From Bordetella parapertussis (GTDB taxonomy: Bacteria; Pseudomonadota; Gammaproteobacteria; Burkholderiales; Burkholderiaceae_B): a stretch of 9,670 nt of DNA. The notes under the pieces are model-generated. The model had not been told where the DNA came from, made no database searches, and saw nothing but the letters and a program-made list of their open reading frames with translations. The stretch spans positions 1-9,670 of the forward strand of contig CAMBPA010000027.1 of NCBI GenBank assembly GCA_945869355.1, given 5' to 3'. The number at the start of each line of letters is the position of its first letter. Within the stretch, counting starts at the first letter, position 1. Below are positions 1-6,074 of the stretch, piece after piece. Both the position numbers and the translations under genes were made by a program.

Positions 1-415
1 TGCAATTTTATCGGCCATCACGCCGCCAGTAGCTTTAGCCGTCTTTGCGGCTGCCGCGCTTGCAAAAGCCAACATGTGGGAGTCGGGTTTTGCTGCCATG
101 CGCGCCGCAGCGCCAGCCTATATTGTCCCGTTTATGTTTGTTTACGAACCCACACTACTTCTTATCTTTAAAGACGACACGTCTTATTTTACGGTCTTGT
201 GGTCAGTGGTCACGGCCCTGATTGGCGTCATCGCCCTGGCGGGAGGATTTTTCGGCTGGCTGGTAGGGTATGCAACGCTTACCCATCGCGTGATGTTGCT
301 TATCGCGGCCGCTTGTCTTATTAAGCCAGGACTGATCACAGATGTCATTGGCTTTGGATTGATGGCTACCGTAGCCCTTTTGCAATGGAACAATACCAAG
401 CGGGCCACGGTGTAA
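1..415 (+). CDS. TRAP transporter fused permease (4TM/12TM type), C-terminal part only
   Basis: This is the 3' end of an inner-membrane permease; the open frame runs in from the left edge and 137 residues are visible, ending in TAA followed by an in-frame TAG. The first residues carry the S-A-I-T-P-P-V-A-L-A stretch and the alanine-rich segment after it. These, with a later P-A-Y-I-V-P-F-M-F-V-Y motif, are typical of the end of fused TRAP (DctQ-DctM) permeases, which import organic acids using an ion gradient. Hydrophobic segments lie at about residues 38-52, 64-90 and 97-130. Fused TRAP permeases usually pair with TAXI or DctP binding proteins, but here the next gene, 27 bases downstream, is a Bug/TctC-type binding protein. 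A TAXI gene could lie upstream outside the window. The family call is from memory of conserved motifs; a TctA permease is less likely. Confidence 0.8.
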   Translation, partial: AILSAITPPVALAVFAAAALAKANMWESGFAAMRAAAPAYIVPFMFVYEPTLLLIFKDDTSYFTVLWSVVTALIGVIALAGGFFGWLVGYATLTHRVMLLIAAACLIKPGLITDVIGFGLMATVALLQWNNTKRATV

Positions 416-442
416 TAGTTAACACTAAAACTGAGGAAAACC

Positions 443-1435
443 ATGGAAACTCAAAGAAGAAAAGCGCTTGCCGTAGTATTCACTGCCTTCGCAGCGACAA
501 TTAGCACCCTAAGCGGTGCTGCCTATGCTCAAGCCACATATCCAACCAAGGCAATTCGCCTCATTGTCCCGTACACCCCTGGCGGTGTCACCGATACAAG
601 CGGACGACTCATTGCTGACCAAATGTCAAAGCGGCTTGGCCAACAAATCATTGTCGAAAACAAACCGGGTGCCTCAGGCAATATTGGTACAAGTCAGGTT
701 GCCCAAGCAGACCCAGATGGCTACACCTTGTTACTCGGCTTTGACGGGACAATGGTTATTAATCCGCATGTGTTTGCCTCGGTACCTTTTGATTCAGTAA
801 AGGACTTCGCTCCTGTTGGGAAGATCGGCGATGCAGATTTGGTCATCGTTGCACATCCCTCGGTGAAGGCCAACAACATTAAGGAACTTATTGCGCTTTC
901 TAAGTCGGATCCCAACGGACTGAACTACGGCACATCCGGTTTAGGTAGCACACCACATATCGCTGGCGAAACGCTAAATATGAAAAGCGGCTCTAAGCTC
1001 GTACACGTCCCCTATAAGGGAGGCGGGCAAGCAATGATTGATCTTCAAGGAGGTAACATCCCTCTGGTCTTCACGGCAGTTGCCGGGGCACTCCCACATA
1101 TCAAGGCAGGTCGAATCAAAGCACTTGGTGTGCCAAGCGCAACTCGCTCACCTTCTTTGCCCGATACGCAAACATTCATCGAAGCCGGCTTGCCTAATTT
1201 TTTACTTGCTTCCTGGGTGGGTATTTTGGCTCCCGCCAAAACTCCAGCGGCCGTCATCACGAAGCTGAACAGTACGTTAAATGATGTGCTGAATGATCCG
1301 GACGTCAAGAAACGCCTTGAGGTGTTAGGCATAACAGCCACACCCGGCACACCCAAAGCCTACGGCGATCAAATCAAAAATGATTTGGCAAGCTACGCAG
1401 CCGTAGTCAAAGCGGCAAATATCAAACCTCAGTAG
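443..1435 (+). CDS. Bug/TctC-family periplasmic substrate-binding protein (first of three)
   Basis: A 330-residue protein of the usual length for tripartite tricarboxylate transporter binding proteins (Bug family), which capture small carboxylates or amides in the periplasm. The N-terminus has a Sec signal peptide: basic residues Q-R-R-K, a hydrophobic core, and probable cleavage after A29 (A-Y-A, then Q). The mature protein begins with T-Y-P-T-K-A-I-R-L-I-V-P-Y and then P-G-G-V-T-D, the ligand-loop signature, followed by I-V-E-N-K-P-G-A-S-G-N-I-G and D-G-Y-T-L-L-L-G. The H-V-P-Y-K-G-G motif at about residue 188 is also standard. A good ribosome site (GAGGA, 433-437) sits 5 bases before the ATG. 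The gene follows the TRAP permease by 27 bases, so the two are probably cotranscribed, and it ends at the terminator at 1445-1479. The ligand cannot be predicted. No TctA or TctB gene is nearby, so it may be an orphan Bug or may serve the permease upstream. Confidence 0.93.
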   Translation: METQRRKALAVVFTAFAATISTLSGAAYAQATYPTKAIRLIVPYTPGGVTDTSGRLIADQMSKRLGQQIIVENKPGASGNIGTSQVAQADPDGYTLLLGFDGTMVINPHVFASVPFDSVKDFAPVGKIGDADLVIVAHPSVKANNIKELIALSKSDPNGLNYGTSGLGSTPHIAGETLNMKSGSKLVHVPYKGGGQAMIDLQGGNIPLVFTAVAGALPHIKAGRIKALGVPSATRSPSLPDTQTFIEAGLPNFLLASWVGILAPAKTPAAVITKLNSTLNDVLNDPDVKKRLEVLGITATPGTPKAYGDQIKNDLASYAAVVKAANIKPQ

Positions 1436-1444
1436 TCTTACATG

Positions 1445-1479
1445 AAAAAAAGGCGTGTCTTCATGACACGCCTTTTTTT
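1445..1479 (+). terminator. Strong intrinsic terminator after the first Bug gene
   Basis: A perfect inverted repeat: seven A, stem GGCGTGTC (1452-1459), loop TTCAT, stem GACACGCC (1465-1472), seven T. The GC-rich 8-bp stem followed by seven T is a textbook intrinsic terminator on the plus strand, 10 bases after the Bug stop codon. The A tract on the other side would make it work on the minus strand too. It lies just before the VOC gene, whose start is 21 bases past the T run. Confidence 0.95.
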
Positions 1480-1490
1480 ATGACAGAAAC

Positions 1491-1496
1491 AGGAAG
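1491..1496 (+). promoter_or_regulatory. Ribosome binding site that fixes the VOC start at 1501
   Basis: AGGAAG lies 4 bases before the ATG at 1501. The alternative in-frame ATG at 1480 directly abuts the terminator T run and has only T and C-rich hairpin sequence before it, with no ribosome site. The downstream ATG is therefore preferred, and the VOC-fold N-terminus also begins there. Confidence 0.75.
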
Positions 1497-1500
1497 CGTC

Positions 1501-1920
1501 ATGAGCAAAGCAATGATTCACCTTTCGGTTCCCATCAAAGACATTCGTTCAACAATAAAGTTTTACGGTGAAATCCTTGAGTGTAAAATCTCACGCCAAC
1601 AAGAAGACCGATTAGATATTGATTTTTTTGGGCATCATCTCGTCGCACAGCTATCAGAAATTGAAGCCTCGCACACCTCCATCACGATTGGGCGTGGCAA
1701 CTATCCCTTAAGACACTATGGAGTGATTGTGACGCCAGCCGTCTATGACAGAATGCTGTCCCGCTTGCGCGAAGCAAACGTCCCGTTCGCAATGGAACCA
1801 GACAGAATATTCATTGGCACGCCGCGAGAGCAGTCCGTGTTCTTAGTATTTGACTATTCAGGTAATGCGGTTGAGGTAAAAGGCCTACCCGATCCATCAC
1901 AAGTCTTCACATCCGCCTAA
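1501..1920 (+). CDS. VOC-superfamily protein, predicted extradiol dioxygenase-like (COG3565 type)
   Basis: A 139-residue protein with the two beta-alpha-beta-beta-beta modules of the vicinal oxygen chelate fold. Module 1 starts M-I-H-L-S-V-P-I-K-D and continues F-Y-G-E-I-L-E-C, then D-F-F-G-H-H. Module 2 starts R-H-Y-G-V-I-V and ends F-D-Y-S-G-N-A-V-E-V-K-G. Candidate metal ligands are H7, H72 and E125, by position in the fold. The D-F-F-G-H motif and overall length fit the small 'predicted dioxygenase of extradiol dioxygenase family' group, whose substrates are mostly unknown. The second ligand position of module 1 reads V-A-Q-L, where relatives often have V-A-H-L. The gene stands alone between a strong terminator upstream and a convergent gene downstream. 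A glyoxalase or fosfomycin-resistance role is possible but less supported. Fold call firm, reaction unknown. Confidence 0.8.
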   Translation: MSKAMIHLSVPIKDIRSTIKFYGEILECKISRQQEDRLDIDFFGHHLVAQLSEIEASHTSITIGRGNYPLRHYGVIVTPAVYDRMLSRLREANVPFAMEPDRIFIGTPREQSVFLVFDYSGNAVEVKGLPDPSQVFTSA

Positions 1921-1930
1921 GCAAACTGAG

Positions 1931-1960
1931 TGATGTGTCGCGCGAGAGCACGACACATCA
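1931..1960. terminator. Hairpin between convergent genes, possible bidirectional terminator
   Basis: A perfect 10-bp inverted repeat, TGATGTGTCG (1931-1940) and CGACACATCA (1951-1960), with a 10-base loop. It sits 10 bases after the VOC stop and 12 bases beyond the stop of the convergent Bug gene, the expected place for a terminator. No run of T follows on either strand, so it may be a weak or Rho-assisted terminator or an mRNA 3'-end stabiliser instead. Confidence 0.55.
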
Positions 1961-1972
1961 GGCGCGCGATCT

Positions 1973-2962
1973 TTAATTAATTTTGATTGAACGAATTAGC
2001 GTTGTCCATTTTTCTTCGTCACGTTTAAGATTGGCTGTCACGACCTCAGGTGTCGAGGTGACCAGATCAATTCCCAATTGATTTAAGCGTTGACGCAACT
2101 CATCGTCTTTCCCAAGCTCGCGCATCGCTGTAGAAATACGCGTTTGCAGTGCCTTATCCATGCCAGCAGGGGCAACAAGCGCAAGCCAGAAAGTTGCCTC
2201 AAAATTCTTTATTCCAGCAGCCTCATTCATCGTTGGTAGGTTTGGCAGCGTGGAGATACGTTCCAAAGACGTCACGGCCAAGCCCTTTGTCTTATCGCTT
2301 GTGACAAATGGGATGGCTTCATTTGCAGCGGAGAACATCATTTGCACTTGCCCTCCGAGCAAGTCCTGTGCAGCCGGCATGCCGCCTTTGTAATGCGCAA
2401 CGACCATCTTCAAGCCAAACTCACGAATAAAGTACTCTGCAGCAAGGTGGTTGATCGAACCCACCCCAGAGGTTCCAATCGCATATTTGTCCGGATTCTT
2501 TTTAATCAGCTCGATAAGCTCTTTCACATTATTGACCGGCAGACTCTTGTTAACTTGCAGCACAAATGCCGAACTCATCATCATGGAAAGCGGCGTGAAG
2601 CTCTCGTAGGGCTTATAGCTCACGGTACCTTGAAGCGCTGGATTGATCACAATCGAGACGGGGGCAGCATAGAGCGTATAACCGTTTGGCTTTTGACTGG
2701 CGACGTAGGTGCTGGCTACGGTCGAGGCGGCACCCGCTTTATTCTCGATCACCATATTTGCACCAAGTTTTTTGCCTAATGCCGCGGCAATGGTACGACT
2801 CGAGACATCACTGACGCCCCCTGCTGGGTACGGCACAACAAACTTGACGGGCTCCTGCGGGTAGTTTGAAGCGGATTGCGCTTGAGTGAGCGCACTCGCA
2901 AACACTAAGCCTGAAGCCATCGCGGCGCCAAACATCACCTGCAAAGATTTCTTATTAAGCAT
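1973..2962 (-). CDS. Bug/TctC-family periplasmic substrate-binding protein (second of three)
   Basis: A 329-residue periplasmic binding protein, last gene of a three-gene minus-strand unit. The signal peptide has basic residues near the start (N-K-K), a hydrophobic core and probable cleavage after A28 (T-Q-A, then Q). The mature part shows Y-P-Q-E-P-V-K-F-V-V-P-Y-P-A-G-G-V-S-D, then V-I-E-N-K-A-G-A-A-S-T-V and N-G-Y-T-L-Y, and later V-A-H-Y-K-G-G. The ligand loop here is P-A-G-G-V-S-D, and the usual G-A-S-G-N turn is replaced by G-A-A-S-T, so its pocket is probably different from the first Bug. The ribosome site is AGGAGAG (complement of 2967-2973), correctly spaced. It starts 21 bases after the stop of the PLP enzyme gene, so the two are likely cotranscribed and the ligand may be a substrate related to that enzyme. 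Ligand unknown. Confidence 0.93.
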   Translation of the reverse strand: MLNKKSLQVMFGAAMASGLVFASALTQAQSASNYPQEPVKFVVPYPAGGVSDVSSRTIAAALGKKLGANMVIENKAGAASTVASTYVASQKPNGYTLYAAPVSIVINPALQGTVSYKPYESFTPLSMMMSSAFVLQVNKSLPVNNVKELIELIKKNPDKYAIGTSGVGSINHLAAEYFIREFGLKMVVAHYKGGMPAAQDLLGGQVQMMFSAANEAIPFVTSDKTKGLAVTSLERISTLPNLPTMNEAAGIKNFEATFWLALVAPAGMDKALQTRISTAMRELGKDDELRQRLNQLGIDLVTSTPEVVTANLKRDEEKWTTLIRSIKIN

Positions 2963-2983
2963 CGTTCTCTCCTGTTATATGTT

Positions 2984-4099
2984 TTATAGCAAAGCGCCGC
3001 GTGCCGAAATTGGCCAAACGTCTTCTACCTTATCACCGCGAATACAAATCAGTTCATCATACAAATTGACGGTTGGGTCGCAATGGCCGGGAATCAGCAT
3101 GACTGCATCACCGAGCTTAAGCGTCGAGTCAGCAGTGAGCTCTAGCGCACCATGCTCATCGGAGGCCTTCAAATACTTTGCATCCTTTCGCTGCCAAACC
3201 GCGGGCATTCCCGAATCGACGCTAGACGCCTTTAGACCCGCATCGACGACTGCGCGGTTTTTCGTCGGGTGGCTCAGCACAGCAGTCTTGATAAACAGCG
3301 CGTGCTCGAAAGGCAAGTCCTGTCCATCGCGCTGATTCGCTGCATAGTCGCGGTCCATAAAAATATAGGAGCCCGCCTGCACCTCGTTGAACACCTTCGA
3401 ATTTCGCTCAAGCATAACTGAACCTGTTCCAGCACCCGTGATTCGCTCAACCTTGATACCAAGCTTTTCGATCGCCTCTTTAGTCGCTGTCGCGGTCGCG
3501 CACGTTGCAGTAATTGCATTTTGACGCTCTTGCGGCAAACGATAGTGCTGCGCGCTTCCGTGATAGCACTGCAGTCCCATAAAATTCAAATAAGGAGCCT
3601 GGTCAATTTGACGCGCGAGCGCGACTGTCTGATCGATCGACACCGCACCACAACGCCCCATGCCGACGTCGACTTCAATATACACATCGATTTTCACTTT
3701 ACGGATGGCGCTAGCTTGAGCAAAGGCAAGCACTTGATCTTCGTGATCAACCACCACCCCGATTCGAGCGCGCTCGGCCAGATCAAGCGCATGAGACACT
3801 TTTTTAGCACCGACTATTTGATTAGTAATCAACACATCTTGCACGCCAGCCGCGACAAACGCTGCGGCTTCGCTCACTTTCTGGCAGCAGATACCCACAG
3901 CGCCGTGCTTGATCTGACGTAGCGCGATGTCAGGGCATTTATGACTTTTTGCATGGGGGCGCAAACGCACGCCTGTGCCCGCTAGCGCATCCTGCAAGCG
4001 CTGCAGGTTGCGCTCGAAGGCATCCAGGTCCAGCACGAGCGCTGGGGTATCGATTTCATCAAAAGAGTCGCCAACATGGGCAGCTTTCCAGGGGGACAT
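2984..4099 (-). CDS. DSD1-family PLP enzyme, similar to D-3-hydroxyaspartate aldolase / D-threonine aldolase
   Basis: A fold-type III (alanine racemase-like) PLP enzyme of 371 residues from the ATG chosen here. The expected PLP lysine is K51 in R-P-H-A-K-S-H-K. Next come V-G-I-C-C-Q-K-V-S-E-A, the G-A-G-T-G-S phosphate loop and V-V-D-A-G-L-K. The C-terminal metal site is P-G-H-C-D-P-T (H339, D341). An H-x-D pair is the arrangement known from metal-dependent D-threonine and D-3-hydroxyaspartate aldolases; eukaryotic-type D-serine dehydratases use H-x-C. Several blocks, including S-V-D-S-G near the centre and W-P-I-S-A-R-G at the end, match what I recall of beta-hydroxyaspartate aldolase. It would act in the cytosol, splitting a beta-hydroxy-D-amino acid into glycine and an aldehyde or glyoxylate. 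A GTG at 4129 would add 10 residues but has no ribosome site; the ATG start also has only a weak one. It lies between the NMT1-like and Bug genes. Exact substrate is inference; family call is firm. Confidence 0.88.
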   Translation of the reverse strand: MSPWKAAHVGDSFDEIDTPALVLDLDAFERNLQRLQDALAGTGVRLRPHAKSHKCPDIALRQIKHGAVGICCQKVSEAAAFVAAGVQDVLITNQIVGAKKVSHALDLAERARIGVVVDHEDQVLAFAQASAIRKVKIDVYIEVDVGMGRCGAVSIDQTVALARQIDQAPYLNFMGLQCYHGSAQHYRLPQERQNAITATCATATATKEAIEKLGIKVERITGAGTGSVMLERNSKVFNEVQAGSYIFMDRDYAANQRDGQDLPFEHALFIKTAVLSHPTKNRAVVDAGLKASSVDSGMPAVWQRKDAKYLKASDEHGALELTADSTLKLGDAVMLIPGHCDPTVNLYDELICIRGDKVEDVWPISARGALL

Positions 4100-4155
4100 A
4101 ATTAAATTCCGCTTTATGTGAATACGCACACAGAGATGCGCTTGATGTATGAATT

Positions 4156-5058
4156 CTAGGATACTTCCTGAGAAAACTCTGCGATACAGTTTGCATAGGA
4201 GGGGTCGCTACTGATAAAGCCCCCTTGGCGCATACTCAGCTTCAATCGTTCAAACCCAACTCTAGAGATCGTTCGTTTACAAAACCACAAGCCCGCAGCC
4301 TTGTAGCGATCCATAGACTGAATGAGTATGTCTGTCCCCACATGTGGGTAAAACGGCGCGACGAGCTCGGCAAGTTCCTTGCCTGTGTGGGCGTCAATCC
4401 AAGGACCCATTTGTTCAACGGCACGAATCATTGCCTCGAATAAGTCTTTCTTTTGAGCAATGATTTTTCGGGTAGAGATAAATGTAGTGTAGGCAGTCGG
4501 GCCGCGACTATTCGCGGCATGTAACACCTGGCCCACACCGCTCGACAAGGTTTGCGACACAAAGGGTTCAAAATACTGCGCATAATCAATCGTGCCAGTT
4601 TTCAGCGCTTCCAAGTTTTCGGCCATAGAGCGTTCGGCATTTACTTTGAGCGAATCGATCCTTACGCCAGCATCCCGAAGATCTTGCTGCAGACAAAGCC
4701 AGGGTGTCGGCACTTCGGTCACTACGCCAACCCTCTTTCCGACTAGATCGGACAGTTGAAACTTCTTTGTCTGCGTACGTCCGACTAAAAAGAACGGGTC
4801 TTTGCCGACCACCTCGCAAAATGCAACCAGCGCATTTGCGGAATCGGCTTCCTGATCTCGTTGTTTGATCACACGGAGCGGCCCGCCCCAGACGACATCA
4901 ATGTTTCCAGTCAACATGTCAGCAATTCCGCTGCCCGGCGATGCGGAGTCGATCAGTTCGATCTCTATACCTTCCTGTTTAAACAGGCCTAAAGCCTTTG
5001 TGGCATAAAAAGGAGCATAAAAAACAGCCCTAAAGTTTTCAGCTAATTTAATTTTCAT
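4156..5058 (-). CDS. NMT1/SsuA-like substrate-binding protein homologue lacking a signal peptide
   Basis: A 300-residue protein of the NMT1/THI5-like (SsuA/ThiY/TauA) fold. Visible family features are A-P-F-Y-A-T-K-A-L-G-L-F-K-Q-E-G-I near residue 15, D-M-L-T-G-N-I-D-V-V-W-G-G near 50, and L-V-G-K-R-V-G-V-V-T-E near 105, the standard lobe-1 and hinge motifs of ABC-transporter binding proteins. The N-terminus starts directly with the first beta strand (M-K-I-K-L-A-E-N-F). An in-frame TAG at 5080-5082, seven codons upstream with no start codon between, rules out a longer form, so there is no classical export signal. It is therefore predicted to be cytosolic, or exported by another route. The cysteine cluster of THI5 pyrimidine synthases is absent. 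It is the first gene of the minus unit, 56 bases before the PLP enzyme, and no ABC ATPase or permease is nearby. The ribosome site is weak. Fold call good, role unknown. Confidence 0.8.
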   Translation of the reverse strand: MKIKLAENFRAVFYAPFYATKALGLFKQEGIEIELIDSASPGSGIADMLTGNIDVVWGGPLRVIKQRDQEADSANALVAFCEVVGKDPFFLVGRTQTKKFQLSDLVGKRVGVVTEVPTPWLCLQQDLRDAGVRIDSLKVNAERSMAENLEALKTGTIDYAQYFEPFVSQTLSSGVGQVLHAANSRGPTAYTTFISTRKIIAQKKDLFEAMIRAVEQMGPWIDAHTGKELAELVAPFYPHVGTDILIQSMDRYKAAGLWFCKRTISRVGFERLKLSMRQGGFISSDPSYANCIAEFSQEVS

Positions 5059-5132
5059 AGATTTTCCGCGGGGGTGAGGCTACCATCTATTCAATTACAT
5101 CACTCTTTCGCTTGTTTGGGAGCATGGCCTAA
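5059..5132. promoter_or_regulatory. Divergent intergenic control region
   Basis: These 74 bases separate the start codons of the minus-strand unit and the plus-strand hydrolase unit, so both promoters and any operator should lie here. A TGTAAT box on the minus strand (complement of 5087-5092) could be a -10 element, but I found no convincing -35 partner and no clear long palindrome. GGGAG at 5118-5122 is a plausible ribosome site for the plus-strand gene. The region is identified by gene orientation more than by sequence motifs. Confidence 0.5.
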
Positions 5133-6032
5133 ATGTTGAAATCTCACGATCGGTATGACTATTCAGCGATTTCGAATCGACCCGACTACACTTGGCCGGG
5201 CGGCAAACGCCTAGCGATCCACTTTAGCCTAAACGTCGAACATTTTGCTTTCGGCGAAGGGATGGGTAACGATTATGCCGTTCCCCACCCCCAACCCAAT
5301 TCCCGGAGTTTTGCCTGGCGAGACTACGGCAACCGAGTGGGTGCCTGGCGTCTGCTTGAGCTGGCCCAAGATCTTGATTTCCCATATGCGCTTCTGGTCA
5401 ACACAGAGCTCTACGAATACTGCCCAGATATGATCGCCGCGTTTAGTAAGCGGGGCGACGAGATCGTCGGACACGGACGCACGAACTCAGAGCGACAAGT
5501 GGACATGTCACTCGAACAAGAACGCGCTTGCATACGCGAAGCAGCGCAAATCATTTTGAACCACGAAGGTGTTGCTCCAAAGGGATGGTTAGCACCCTAT
5601 ATTTCGCAAACACACGATTCTCCTGACCTGCTCAAAGAACAGGGGTTCAAGTACATGATGGACTGGCCGTTAGACGACCAACCGGTTTGGTTTCGTACCA
5701 AACATGGACGTATTCTCTCGATCCCCTATTCTCATGATCTCAATGACTCGATTGAGTGCGTATCGCGACGTACCCCCGCTCAGTTGTTTTGCGACAATCT
5801 GATCGACCAGTTTGATGAAATGCTCGAGGAGTCAGCCAAACGACCACTCGTCATGAGCATTGTGTTGCATAGCTTTATTCTTGGGCAACCCTATCGCCTG
5901 CGTCAATTACGTCGCGTGATGCAACACATTCTGTCGCATCGCAACCAGATTTGGCTTGCAAAACCCGGTGAGATCTATGATCACATTAATAGCCTGCCTG
6001 ACGGGGTTGTTCCGGGAAGTACTGTCAAGTAA
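5133..6032 (+). CDS. Polysaccharide deacetylase-like (NodB fold) hydrolase of the PuuE/allantoinase type
   Basis: A 299-residue soluble protein of the NodB-homology family without a signal peptide, so probably cytosolic. The N-terminus H-D-R-Y-D-Y-S-A-I, then W-P-G-G-K-R-L-A-I-H-F-S-L-N-V-E-H-F, is typical of PuuE-like small-amide hydrolases. The NodB motifs are altered: N34-V-E36 stands where classical deacetylases have T-x-D-D, and the H-x-x-x-H metal motif reads H114-G-R-T-N118, with its second histidine missing. Later blocks are G-W-L-A-P (about 151) and V-L-H246-S-F-I-L-G-Q-P-Y-R. PuuE, recruited from polysaccharide deacetylases, is an allantoinase with similarly altered metal motifs, so hydrolysis of a small amide, imide or ureide is more likely than sugar deacetylation. 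The gene starts 74 bases from the divergent unit and is followed after 42 bases by a Bug gene. The start uses GGGAG 10 bases upstream. The substrate is unknown. Confidence 0.85.
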   Translation: MLKSHDRYDYSAISNRPDYTWPGGKRLAIHFSLNVEHFAFGEGMGNDYAVPHPQPNSRSFAWRDYGNRVGAWRLLELAQDLDFPYALLVNTELYEYCPDMIAAFSKRGDEIVGHGRTNSERQVDMSLEQERACIREAAQIILNHEGVAPKGWLAPYISQTHDSPDLLKEQGFKYMMDWPLDDQPVWFRTKHGRILSIPYSHDLNDSIECVSRRTPAQLFCDNLIDQFDEMLEESAKRPLVMSIVLHSFILGQPYRLRQLRRVMQHILSHRNQIWLAKPGEIYDHINSLPDGVVPGSTVK

Positions 6033-6074
6033 GCTGTTTTTTTATCGTTCAATTTACTACTCAGTCGGATATTT

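Noticed and set aside
1480..1500. In-frame ATG at 1480 as the VOC start
   Set aside because: It abuts the terminator T run and has no ribosome site; the ATG at 1501 has AGGAAG 4 bases upstream and matches the fold's N-terminus.
2342..3922. Three plus-strand open frames of 133-149 codons antisense to the second Bug gene and the PLP enzyme
   Set aside because: They overlap strongly supported genes on the other strand and have no family-like features.
4100..4129. GTG at 4129 as the start of the PLP enzyme
   Set aside because: No ribosome site precedes it and the extra ten residues are basic and unlike the family; the ATG at 4099 is preferred, though its own ribosome site is weak.
4156..5058. 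THI5-type pyrimidine synthase that uses PLP, suggested by the cytosolic NMT1-like fold beside a PLP enzyme
   Set aside because: The cysteine cluster of THI5 is absent, and by my hand alignment the PLP-binding lysine and the donor histidine are replaced by G and R.
5124..5132. Two-codon reading frame ATG-GCC-TAA directly before the hydrolase start
   Set aside because: GGGAG at 5118-5122 lies too close to it to initiate there; a regulatory role cannot be supported from one sequence.
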